Shown here in pieces: positions 6,259-14,500 of a stretch of DNA of 16,718 nucleotides; position 1 is the stretch's first letter; every line of letters begins with the position of its first letter. Location: contig CAZWYL010000014.1 of assembly GCA_964638225.1 (NCBI GenBank), forward strand, positions 1-16,718, written 5' to 3'. Source of the stretch: WJKK01 sp964638225. Its GTDB lineage: Bacteria > Patescibacteriota > WWE3 > UBA101185 > UBA10185. The position numbers and the translations under genes are program-made. Below the pieces are notes generated by a model that saw nothing but the letters and a program-made list of their open reading frames with translations, was not told the origin of the DNA and did not search any database.

Positions 6259-6279
6259 TACAAGTTCGTAGAACTTGTA
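6259..6279. repeat. 9-bp hairpin with GTA loop
   Basis: TACAAGTTC (6259-6267) and GAACTTGTA (6271-6279) flank GTA. It lies between the candidate RNA and the 6229-6253 hairpin in the leader of tRNA-Ile. Confidence 0.7.
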
Positions 6280-6283
6280 CGAC

Positions 6284-6398
6284 GCTGTTTGCGGTGACTA
6301 AAGCGCTAAGGCATTTTGAACTCCCTAACAAGTTTTATAGAAACCTGTTAGCCCCTGAAACAACTTGAGCTAACGTCACCTCTTCTCTTACCGACAGC
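6284..6398 (-). ncRNA. Candidate structured RNA upstream of tRNA-Ile
   Basis: About 115 nt whose ends pair (GCTGT 6284-6288 with ACAGC 6394-6398), with an inner stem GGTGAC (6293-6298) / GTCACC (6375-6380). Inside, CTAACA (6325-6330) pairs with TGTTAG (6346-6351). The same TTAG segment can instead join the pairing GTTAGC (6347-6352) / GCTAAC (6369-6374), so two folds exclude each other. An extended -10 at 6405-6413 on the minus strand would start transcription at about 6398, the first base of the closing stem. It does not match tmRNA, SRP RNA, RNase P RNA or a T-box by eye. Function unknown. Confidence 0.4.
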
Positions 6399-6404
6399 AA
6401 AGGA

Positions 6405-6413
6405 ATTTTATCA
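6405..6413 (-). promoter_or_regulatory. Extended -10 promoter for candidate RNA / tRNA-Ile
   Basis: TGATAAAAT on the minus strand (TGn plus 5 of 6 matches to TATAAT). Six nt downstream is the G that opens the closing stem of the candidate RNA. A weak -35 (TAGATT, 6428-6433) lies at 17-nt spacing. Confidence 0.45.
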
Positions 6414-6435
6414 AAACATGCGGAATTAATCTACT

Positions 6436-6807
6436 TTATTTAACGCGAAGGTAATCAGACTTAAACTCTTTTCCATCTTCCGTGGTTGCTGTTATTCTCA
6501 CAAAATGCTCTTTCTGAGGAAGTACGTGGGCAATTTTAAACGTATGTTCTTCTTTATATTCCTGAGTCTCCGTATTTTTCTTGAGCATAGCACTGGGATC
6601 AGTACCACATTCAACAGAGGTGGATACAGGTACCTTGGTTTTCATTTTCACTATTATTTGCGTATCCCCATTCTTTGTTAGGTTAATCTCCTCGAAGGGC
6701 TCCCACAGCTGTATGTAGATATCTATAGCACTGAGTATTATTATTGTAAGGCTGAAGGCTGCTAAAGCCGCTACAATTAAAGTATGTTTTTTTGTGCGAT
6801 TTTTCAT
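6436..6807 (-). CDS. Small membrane-anchored protein with Fn3-like beta domain
   Basis: A 123-residue protein when started at the ATG at 6807, which overlaps the hpf stop as ATGA. A longer reading from 6861 would add 18 residues and bury the start 58 nt inside hpf, so it is less likely. After a basic tail (KNRTKKH) there is one TM helix at about residues 9-28, then an outward domain of about 85 residues. Features such as VPVSTSVECGTDP and HTFKIAHVLPQKEHFVRITATTEDGKE resemble fibronectin-III or purple-acid-phosphatase N-terminal beta sandwiches, as used for binding. No catalytic residues are seen. Likely translationally coupled to hpf; why a surface protein should be is unclear. Confidence 0.7.
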   Translation of the reverse strand: MKNRTKKHTLIVAALAAFSLTIIILSAIDIYIQLWEPFEEINLTKNGDTQIIVKMKTKVPVSTSVECGTDPSAMLKKNTETQEYKEEHTFKIAHVLPQKEHFVRITATTEDGKEFKSDYLRVK

Positions 6808-7163
6808 AGTTCTATATCTTCCTCGGGAGATTTTTGTTTCATTTTCCTTCTCTCTTCCCATTCTTTTTCGTCCTTGCTTCTGGCTTTCTCCATCTGTTTC
6901 TCTATCTCTTCTAAAGCCCTTACTAGGGCAGCTTCCAATGTGTATTCAATCTCATCCCCATAATAGAGTTTTCCTGCAACTTCTAACTCTATTTTTACAC
7001 GGAATGTATCTTCTTCAGCTCCTTTGTTCAGGACTACGCGCGCAATTATCAAGTCTTTATCCGTGTTGAGGAAGTACCTTTCTAGTTTTGAAACTTTTTC
7101 TTGTGCCAGAGATTTCATACTCTCTGTCATTTTGAGGTTGTCGGAGGTTATTTGATAAATCAT
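6804..7163 (-). CDS. hpf: Short-form ribosome hibernation factor (HPF/RaiA)
   Basis: A 119-residue protein of the Sigma54-modulation/S30AE family, which sits in the mRNA channel of idle ribosomes. Visible marks are the N-terminal IYQITSDNLKMTESMKSLAQEKVSKLERYF, the central beta strands ending EVAGKLYYGDE, and the helix YTLEAALVRALEEIEKQMEKAR. A charged tail follows. It lacks the C-terminal dimerisation domain of long HPF, so it should act in the short-HPF or RaiA manner. ATG at 7163 was chosen over GTG at 7166: it lies 7 nt after an extended -10 box, and no SD is present. The stop overlaps the next ATG. Confidence 0.88.
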   Translation of the reverse strand: MIYQITSDNLKMTESMKSLAQEKVSKLERYFLNTDKDLIIARVVLNKGAEEDTFRVKIELEVAGKLYYGDEIEYTLEAALVRALEEIEKQMEKARSKDEKEWEERRKMKQKSPEEDIEL

Positions 7164-7170
7164 CACTTAC

Positions 7171-7179
7171 ATTCTAACA
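7171..7179 (-). promoter_or_regulatory. Extended -10 promoter of hpf, leaderless
   Basis: TGTTAGAAT on the minus strand (TGn plus 5 of 6 matches to TATAAT) lies 7 nt before the ATG at 7163. It supports a leaderless hpf mRNA separate from the suf operon upstream. Confidence 0.55.
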
Positions 7180-7248
7180 GATTTGGATTTTAAGGTAGCC
7201 CTTGCGCGCTTACTTTAACACCAAGTTTCTTGAAATGTTGGATGTTTT

Positions 7249-7464
7249 TTATTCTTGAGATTTTTCTAGGCTCTCGTTTACATCTTTAACGATTTCCTCT
7301 ACAGTTTCATCCGAGAGACCATGAGCCTTTGCACCATCTTCGATAGTATCAAAAGTTGCTGCCATGCATCCGGCACAATGCATTCCGTATTTAAGAAATA
7401 CTTCCGCTGCTTCGGGATTTTCTGTTAAGAGCTTCGCGATATTTGTTTCTTTTGTTGCTTTCAT
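7249..7464 (-). CDS. DUF1858 redox-disulfide domain protein
   Basis: A 71-residue protein matching the DUF1858 / hybrid-cluster-protein-associated redox disulfide domain: TNIAKLLTENPEAAEVFLKYGMHCAGC, with the CxxC pair C30 and C33, then a helical tail. Members are small thiol proteins of uncertain function. It begins 6 nt after the sufU stop and is the last gene of the suf cluster. A role in thiol or sulfur handling with SufS/SufU is therefore suggested by position only. Confidence 0.85.
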   Translation of the reverse strand: MKATKETNIAKLLTENPEAAEVFLKYGMHCAGCMAATFDTIEDGAKAHGLSDETVEEIVKDVNESLEKSQE

Positions 7465-7470
7465 ATTATT

Positions 7471-7842
7471 CTATTGCTCCAGGTTTTTAATAGCGTTTTT
7501 TAAGGCTGTTAGAACAAGTGTAGCACAACGAAGGCGTGACATGCTCACATTTATATCCAGTATTTCCAGTAGAGTTTCCTGAGTTATATTTTTAGCCTCT
7601 TTAACTGACTTTCCTTCAATAAAATCAAGAAGCTTTTCTGAGGAAATTACGCTGACCGCACAGGCCGCTCCCTTGAACTTTGCTTCTTTTATTATGTCAT
7701 TCTCGATTTTTAATTGTAGGTTTATTTCATCCCCACAGATAGGATTTTTTTCTTCAGTACTTGCAGTAGGATCTGTTATATTTCCCTTATGTTTAGGACT
7801 TCTGAAGACCTCCATTAATTCTTCTCTGTAAACTCCGTCCAT
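7471..7842 (-). CDS. sufU: SufU/IscU-like sulfur-transfer or scaffold protein
   Basis: A 123-residue NifU-N family protein that accepts sulfur from SufS. Conserved ligands are C36 and D38 in NPICGDE, C61 in FKGAACAVS, and C106 in SRLRCATL. A basic residue, not His, precedes the last Cys and no LPPVK motif is present, both as in SufU. However, the C61-C106 spacing of 45 matches IscU (43 in E. coli) and not B. subtilis SufU (62), so the SufU-specific insertion is missing. It starts 1 nt after the sufS stop. SufU is preferred because of the suf context. Confidence 0.88.
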   Translation of the reverse strand: MDGVYREELMEVFRSPKHKGNITDPTASTEEKNPICGDEINLQLKIENDIIKEAKFKGAACAVSVISSEKLLDFIEGKSVKEAKNITQETLLEILDINVSMSRLRCATLVLTALKNAIKNLEQ

Positions 7843-7843
7843 T

Positions 7844-9067
7844 TTATCTAAGAATTTTTAGACCCTCCTTTAGTGACTTCACAAAAAAGTTTACCTCTTT
7901 TTTTGTGTTATAAACCTGGAAACTTACTCTTGCGGAAGAGTTTAAATTTAAGCAGTTATGAAGAGGAGCAGTGCAATGTTGTCCCGCGCGGATGGCTATT
8001 CCTTTTGCGTCTAAAACACCCGCGATGTCGTGTGCGTGTATTCCCTTTATGGTAAAACTAACTAGCCCCGATCTTTTGGAAGCATCTGTGGGACCTAGTA
8101 TTTCTAATCCCTCAATTTTTTGAAGTTCTTTAATAGTTAATTTAGATAAGCTTTGAGTGTGTTTTTGTATGTTTTCTATTCCGATTTTCTCTATGTACTT
8201 TACTGCCTCTGCAAGACCAACAGCGCCCGCTACATTTGGTGTTCCTGCCTCAAATTTTTGGGGGGCATTAGCCCAAGTACTTTCTTCTACTGTTACTGTA
8301 TTGATCATGCCTCCGCCGAAGGAGAATGGTTCCAAAGTATCTAGATATTTTTTCTTGATCCACAATCCGCCAATTCCCATAGGACCTAGCATCTTATGGC
8401 CGGAAAAAGTAAAAAAATCTATCCCCAGACTTGTCACATTAATTGGAATATGTGGAAGGGTTTGAGCTCCATCTACTATGATTTTGATTTCCGGGTTTTG
8501 TTTGCGCGCTTTCTCAGCAATTCTCTTTACGGGAAAAATTGTCCCTAAAACGTTGGAGGCGTGTGTGAGAGCTACTATTTTTGTTTTCTCTGATAGAAGT
8601 TTTTTGAAATCTTTAATAGGGAACTCGCCCTCTTTTTCAATCTTCAATACTTTTAAGACTGCCTTTCTTTCCTTTGCTATTTTTTGCCATGGGATAAAGT
8701 TGCTGTGATGCTCTATAACTGTGGTGATAATTTCGTCCCCCTCAGCTATCGTGTTTTTAAGACTTGAAGCTAGAGAATTAAGTCCATCGGTTGTTCCCTT
8801 TGTAAAAATTAATTCTTCAGGAAGAGCCGCGCCTAAATAATTTGCAATTGTTTTTCTTGCATTTTCGTATAATTGGGTAGCCTCGTCGCTTAAGGTATGG
8901 ACTCCCCTGTGGACATTGCTGTTGTGGTTTTCGTAATAGTCCGAGATACTTTCTATTACTTGCCGGGGTTTTTGTGAAGTTGCTGCATTGTCTAGATATA
9001 CTAAATTTTCCCCGTTCATTTTTCTTTCCAAAATTGGAAAGTCTTTTCTGATTTTTTTTGTGTTCAT
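7844..9067 (-). CDS. sufS: Cysteine desulfurase SufS
   Basis: A 407-residue PLP enzyme (group II cysteine desulfurase) that converts cysteine to alanine and holds the sulfur as a persulfide. Visible marks are YLDNAATSQKP near the N-terminus, HHSNFIPW (120-127), DGAQ (199-202), the Schiff-base lysine K225 in FSGHKMLGPMG, and the catalytic Cys C365 in RAGQHCTAPLH on the short loop typical of SufS. The length is normal. The start overlaps the sufD stop by 4 nt (ATGA type), and sufU follows after 1 nt, so the genes are probably translationally coupled. Confidence 0.96.
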   Translation of the reverse strand: MNTKKIRKDFPILERKMNGENLVYLDNAATSQKPRQVIESISDYYENHNSNVHRGVHTLSDEATQLYENARKTIANYLGAALPEELIFTKGTTDGLNSLASSLKNTIAEGDEIITTVIEHHSNFIPWQKIAKERKAVLKVLKIEKEGEFPIKDFKKLLSEKTKIVALTHASNVLGTIFPVKRIAEKARKQNPEIKIIVDGAQTLPHIPINVTSLGIDFFTFSGHKMLGPMGIGGLWIKKKYLDTLEPFSFGGGMINTVTVEESTWANAPQKFEAGTPNVAGAVGLAEAVKYIEKIGIENIQKHTQSLSKLTIKELQKIEGLEILGPTDASKRSGLVSFTIKGIHAHDIAGVLDAKGIAIRAGQHCTAPLHNCLNLNSSARVSFQVYNTKKEVNFFVKSLKEGLKILR

Positions 9068-9654
9068 AATTTAAGTTTTTTAATTATTTTATTTTTACTT
9101 TTATCTTCAGGAAGCTCTGTTAAAACGTCCAAAAGGAAGCCCTTCTTTAAGGAAGAGGTCGCTTCTTCGGGCGAGAGTCCCCGTGACCTCAGATAAGTAA
9201 TCTGTTTCCTGCTAAATGATACCAAACTGGCCTTATGGTTTACTTCTACATCTTGATTTTCGATTTCCAAGTTTGGTTGAATATTCCAGGAGATATTCTC
9301 ACCTAGAGATAAACCTTTAACGTCTAAAACCCCTGACGCACCTGCAGAATTTTTTTCTACTTTTATGTTTCCTCTAAAATTGAAATTAGCGGCTTCTTCA
9401 AGTACCGTTCTTATTTGAACATTGGAAGTTGTTTTGCTGCTTTTATGTACAATTTCAATTTCTAGGTCCAGGGCGCTGTTTTTAACTACAGCTGCAAAGA
9501 TTAATTTTGCTTTAGTTTTTTGTTTGGATATTTCCAGGCGAATTTCTCTTTCTAAGGAGTTCTTCACAGGCTCCAAAACAAAAAAGGAATCTTCCTTCAC
9601 CTTGAGAATAGTCTTTTCGTCAAGTTTTCTTAGATCCAGATACTTTACTTTCAT
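9064..9654 (-). CDS. sufD: Reduced SufD-like scaffold subunit
   Basis: A 196-residue SufB/SufD family protein, about half the usual SufD size of roughly 400 aa. It keeps part of the beta-helix (about 40-140) and the C-terminal helices with the family marks DVEVNHKAS and ITYLRSRGLSPEEATSSLKKGF. The N-terminal domain is absent. The reading frame is intact and linked by 4-nt overlaps to sufB and sufS, so this looks like a genuine small form, not a broken gene. It would pair with SufB and SufC in the scaffold complex. A SufB-like paralogue in a non-D role is an alternative. Confidence 0.8.
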   Translation of the reverse strand: MKVKYLDLRKLDEKTILKVKEDSFFVLEPVKNSLEREIRLEISKQKTKAKLIFAAVVKNSALDLEIEIVHKSSKTTSNVQIRTVLEEAANFNFRGNIKVEKNSAGASGVLDVKGLSLGENISWNIQPNLEIENQDVEVNHKASLVSFSRKQITYLRSRGLSPEEATSSLKKGFLLDVLTELPEDKSKNKIIKKLKL

Positions 9655-10820
9655 AAAATGCTTTTTTCTATTAACTGGTTAAATTCAATGGCATATTCAA
9701 TTGGAAGCTCTTGGATTACAGGCTCCATAAAACCCTTTATTATTAGATCTTTAGCTTCAGAAAAAGTAAGTCCCCGGGAGCGCAGGTATTGAAGCTTTTT
9801 ATCTTCTAGTTTGCTTGCAGACGCTTCGTGCTCAACTTTTGCTGAGTTTTCTTTTATTTTCAGGTTTGGGTAGCTATTGGATTCGGCCTTTTCATCCAAG
9901 ATAATGGTATCGCACTGGATAAATGCTCTTGCATCTTTTGCTGTTTTATTGATTTGAAGTTCTCCTCGGTAATTAACTTTTCCGTTTTCGTTTGCGAGAG
10001 ATTTAGAAATAACTTTTGAGGTTGTTTGAGGTGCGTTATGGATCATTCTTGCTCCCGCGCTTATTTCCTGATCTTTGCTGGTATAGGCTAAAGAGAGCAT
10101 TTCCCCATGAGCTCCTTTTCCTTCCAAGTAGCATGCGGGATATTTCATTGTAAGTTTTGACCCCAGGTTTCCATCTACCCAGGACATTTTCCCTCTTTCT
10201 TCTACTTTGGCTTTTTTTGTTACTAAGTTATAGACATTTTTGGACCAGTTTTGGATAGTAGTNNNNNNNNNNNNNNNNNNNNNNNNNNNNNNNNNNNNNN
10301 NNNNNNNNNNNNNNNNNNNNNNNNNNNNNNNNNNNNNNNNNNNNNNNNNNNNNNNNNNNNNNAGAGCTGCAAACTTGTTATTTTTTGGCGTTACTAAAGT
10401 TCCAAAGTATTTTCTGAAAATGTCGGAATGATTTCTTAGGCCCTCTTCAATATTGGTAAATATAACGCCTTTTTCCCTTAGTTTTTCTTCCATGGCTCCA
10501 TAAATAATTTCTGAGTTCATCTGGGCTTCAACTCCGGCCAGGTATTTTTTCTCGGCCTCCGGAATTCCTAATTTATCAAAGTCTTCCTTTACTTCTTTGG
10601 GTATTTCCTCCCATCTATTTTTCTTTTTAGTATCTGGGTTTTTGTAATAAGTTATATCCGAGAGGTTCAGGTCTTCCAGAGAAGGCCCAAAGTTAGGAAG
10701 CTTTGTTTTGTGATAAGTTTCTAAGGAATTCAGGCGATACTGGGTCATCCATTCGGGATCATTTTTGATTTTAGAAATTTCCAGGACAGTGTTTTTGTCT
10801 AGCTTTTTAAAATTCTGCAT
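9651..10820 (-). CDS. sufB: Fe-S assembly scaffold SufB (interrupted by scaffold gap)
   Basis: Shown length is 389 codons, including 100 N at 10263-10362. Upstream of the gap are marks such as KLGIPEAEKKYLAGV, IFTNIEEGLRNH and NKFAAL. Downstream are TTIQNWSKNVYNLVTKKA, MKYPACYLEGKGAHGE and the C-terminal QYLRSRGLTFSEAKDLIIKGF. In ordinary SufB about 83 residues lie between these two edges, so the true gap should be near 250 nt and the full protein near 435-440 aa. The missing part includes the conserved Cys-Thr-Ala-Pro region, so functional residues there cannot be judged. The start overlaps the end of sufC by 14 nt. Confidence 0.93.
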   Translation of the reverse strand: MQNFKKLDKNTVLEISKIKNDPEWMTQYRLNSLETYHKTKLPNFGPSLEDLNLSDITYYKNPDTKKKNRWEEIPKEVKEDFDKLGIPEAEKKYLAGVEAQMNSEIIYGAMEEKLREKGVIFTNIEEGLRNHSDIFRKYFGTLVTPKNNKFAAXXXXXXXXXXXXXXXXXXXXXXXXXXXXXXXXXXTTIQNWSKNVYNLVTKKAKVEERGKMSWVDGNLGSKLTMKYPACYLEGKGAHGEMLSLAYTSKDQEISAGARMIHNAPQTTSKVISKSLANENGKVNYRGELQINKTAKDARAFIQCDTIILDEKAESNSYPNLKIKENSAKVEHEASASKLEDKKLQYLRSRGLTFSEAKDLIIKGFMEPVIQELPIEYAIEFNQLIEKSIL

Positions 10821-11532
10821 ATCCTTTTTCTTGGATTTTTTCCGCTAACTTTTGCTGTCCTTTTTCTACAATTTTTCCTTCTTTCATAAGGAATATTTTT
10901 GAGGGGTTAATGTATTCTAAAAGAGAGGGATAGTGGGTAATGAATAGTGTTGTAAGATTTTGTTTGTCTGTTGTTTCTTCTATGGCCGTCGTAATTATTT
11001 TTAGGGCGTCCACATCAACTCCGCTGTCAATTTCATCTAAAACAGCGACCTCAGGATCTAGAAGCAGCATTTGTAATATTTCCATCTTTTTCTTTTCCCC
11101 GCCCGAAAATCCTGCATTAAGGTGTCGATTTTTAAAGTCTGTTGAAAGGCTTAGCAGCTGAAGCTTTTGATCTAGAAGTTTTGAGAATTCTGCAGGGGAT
11201 AAGGTTTTTTCGTGTTTTTTGTTATAAATTTGCCTCATATACTCTGAAATTTTTAATCCAGGGATTTCAGGAGGGTGTTGGTAGGAAATAAAAACTCCTT
11301 TTTTTGTTCTTTCTTCTGGAGTTTTATCTAATAAAGAGCCGTTGTTTAGTAGAATTTCCCCATCCAGAATTTTGTAAGAAGGATCGCCTGAAATCACCTT
11401 AGCTAGGGAGCTTTTCCCCGATCCGTTTGGACCCATTAACACATAGCATTTCCCTTTCTCTAGCTCCATATCCACACCTCTAAGAATTATCTCGTTTTCT
11501 TTTCTTACTTGGAGATTTTTAATGTAAAGCAT
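10807..11532 (-). CDS. sufC: SufC ABC-type ATPase
   Basis: A 241-residue ABC ATPase that drives the SufBCD scaffold. Walker A is GPNGSGKS (34-41), then YQHPPEIPGL typical of SufC, the signature FSGGEKKKMEILQM, Walker B with the SufC-type DEIDSGVDVDAL, and the H-loop FITHYP. The length is normal (about 245-250 aa). It starts 5 nt after the stop of the large secreted-protein gene, with no visible promoter between. It overlaps sufB by 14 nt. Confidence 0.96.
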   Translation of the reverse strand: MLYIKNLQVRKENEIILRGVDMELEKGKCYVLMGPNGSGKSSLAKVISGDPSYKILDGEILLNNGSLLDKTPEERTKKGVFISYQHPPEIPGLKISEYMRQIYNKKHEKTLSPAEFSKLLDQKLQLLSLSTDFKNRHLNAGFSGGEKKKMEILQMLLLDPEVAVLDEIDSGVDVDALKIITTAIEETTDKQNLTTLFITHYPSLLEYINPSKIFLMKEGKIVEKGQQKLAEKIQEKGYAEF

Positions 11533-11537
11533 GGGAT

Positions 11538-14500
11538 TTATGTTGATCCCGGGTCGTCCGGAAAGGAATCAGTGTAAGGACGGACCATCTGTCTTATTTT
11601 GTCGCTTTTGTTTGTGGGGTCTGTTTCTCGGGTGGTTGAAATTCCTCCAAAACCTTCCTCGTTGTTCTGTGTAAACTGGGCGTCTGATTGGGCATCCACG
11701 GCTTTTGCCACTTCCATCTCACTAGTTGCTTCCATGTAAGAGGGAACCATGAAGCTTTCCATTACTAGCTCCATATTCCGTACAGCAGTGTATAAAGTTA
11801 TCGATTGGTTTAGATCTGCTTGGTGATACACGGGGACACTGTGACTGTCCTCACATTCGAAGCTGTAGGTAGATAGATAGAAGGCCCCCCTATCCTCATC
11901 ATATTCACAGCCGGGTTGTCCCGGCGCTTGAGTGGGGCACTCCGTGTCCGTGAACCTTATTTGTTTACAGTCTTCCCTCTCCTCATTACTACCCCAAAAC
12001 TTAGAGACAAGGCCTCCTATATACCCGAGAAAATTACGTATTGGGTTAAGATACTTCCAAGTATAAAAGGACATGTTGTTTGTCTCTACAGCATCCTCAT
12101 CGGGGCAAAAGCCATCTTCAGGATCTGGGCACATCTTTCCTTGAAAATCAAAAGCTGCAGCATATCCTCCTACCGGTACGCTCTCACCTTCCTCAACAGA
12201 ATCTTCCGGGGGACCTTCCTTTCCTACCAGCTCTATTTTTGAAGGCCAAGCTTTATGTCCGTCTATTATTGGGTCCAAACACTTGTGCTGTGTTGTTAGA
12301 ATTCTGTGTCCGGTAGAATAAGTTTGCGCTGTCTGTTTACCCTCAAACCCGGTATAGGGCTCCATTACGCCGATTGTGGGCTGAACCGGCTCTCCATCCG
12401 CATCCACAAGCAAGCCGCTAGTATCAGTTAAAGCTCTGAGAGCTTCCTTACTTCCGTGAGCGTTCATGTTAGCAGCTAGATCTTTCTTTTCCTCGATTGC
12501 CCCACACTTTGCTCCGGGATCGCCAGGAGGACAGTGACCAGAGATGCCCACATCATTAATTTTGTCTTCGTCATCTGCGTAAGCTATTTTATCTCTTCTA
12601 TAGTTGTCATCTGTTGTAATAGAATCTCCTATAGGTTCTTCTCTTGTGAAGTCCATCGAAGAAATGTCCGAGAGGTTCCTTCTATAAATTAACCCGGTTG
12701 GAAAGTATTCCTCAGGATATAAGTAGCCACAAGTTTCTCCCGGAGCGGGGGACCATCCCGAGGCCGTCGATCTATCTGGTTCCATCACGCACCAATCTTC
12801 CGGGTCGATCATGTACCTGTAAGGTCTTATTTGATCCAGCCTAACAAAATCTTCATTAGGTCCACAAAGACCTAAATTTTCCGCGTCGTCCTTGATGCAG
12901 CAGACCACTTTATCCCTATCCATTTTTTCATACATGTCTTTGAGCTGGTTTTGTTTATCCGTGAAAGGCGGTGCCAAAAGGCTTAGAATACCCTGGGTGT
13001 TCTGAAGATTTACAGGCATTCCCGGATTGTATGATTTGTTACCTTCCCTGAGGAGCTCACAGGAATAAATTTCCCACATTCCGTCCCCCTCCGGATTTTT
13101 TGGTATTTCTTGAGGGCCTAGAGGGAGTCCTCCGGTTGCAAAGGTCATGATGTTGGCTAGTATGGCTGGCCAGCCGTCTGCAGTATGCAGGGCTGACATT
13201 TTACCCTCAAACTCATAGCCTTTCCCACTTAACAGAGAGAATTGAGGTACGGCTTCGAAAGCCTCTCCCTTATATCTGTTATCAGTTACAGCTAACTGAA
13301 AGTTGGCCTTTACAGTTGTGTCTGTGGAGTCGAGTACATGATCTTGCGCGTAATTCGGATCTCCTCCACCGCAGTTTATTCGGGCGGATTCTCTTCTGTC
13401 GGTGTAGGGAAGGTAGTGGGGGCAGCTGCCGTTGGTTTTTCCGGCATTATCTGCATCTACGCCCGGATGGTACGTAGCTTTAAAATCCCACCCATAAAAC
13501 CCTCTTTCTTCTTCAGGGACACAATCTCTCTCCAGACCATGAGGGTTGCCTGGTTCATAAGGACAATCTTCACTTTCTTCTCCGAAAGAAGCCCCCGATT
13601 CTTTGGGATCACATAAAACAGTTACTTCTATAGGGGCTAGAACCGTGTTGTTTGTTCTAGGATCTAAGTCTTCCCAGAGTTTCATGTACCTTTCGGGAGG
13701 GTGCTCTTTTTGCAAAGCGTACATATCTACCATTATAATTTCGGAAACTCTATCATTCCCGCAAAATATCCCTAGAAAATTGTACCTGTTATTGAAACTA
13801 TTAAAGCCCGCAGGATCTTCTTCACGCCTTAAATGAGTCTTTAAAGAAAAGAAGCCTTCCTCATCGGTAGTACCTCCGGCTTCAAAACCCGAGATATAGT
13901 AGGGGAGTCTTCCTTGACCACCTCCCTGATAAAGGCAAACTGAAGCGCCCTCCACAGGTTTGTTTGTTCTCGTAACTCCGTCGTCATCAGTATCTATTTG
14001 GCTGGACGTGATTTTCCCGATTACGGTTCGGGGGACTGTGGTAAAGTAATCAGCGTCATTAATTTCACAATTAGGAGGGTGTACTTCACCGACTGTTACG
14101 CCTGGCCCTCCTGATAGCCCTGCCTCCCACCCGGCAGTTTCGAATCCAACAAGTCCCCAGCCTTTCATAAAGTAAAAAGTGTCTCCATAACCCGGACCTG
14201 ATGCAACTCTTAACACTATCATGTCGGCAGGGTTAGGTACCCCTGTACAGAATACAAATTCCCCACGGCCGTAATGATTTAAAAACTGAATAACTTGGTT
14301 TCCTTCTTGTACAGATGCCGGATATCCGCTTGGATCGGAAATTTTGCAAGCTACTAGTGGCGGCAAGCTGTAGTCATAGGAGCCTGAGGGCTCTCCTGAG
14401 TCTATAGGAACTATCGTATGTGCACCTGTATCCCAAATGTCTCCAACTTCTGCTTCATCTGGGGCCCAGAAAGCTCCTGTGGAAGTTATTTCAGTCCCTG

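Noticed and set aside
6284..6398. T-box leader of tRNA-Ile region
   Set aside because: There is an AGAGA-like stretch but no TGGNACC antiterminator sequence, no T-run terminator and no aminoacyl-tRNA synthetase gene downstream.
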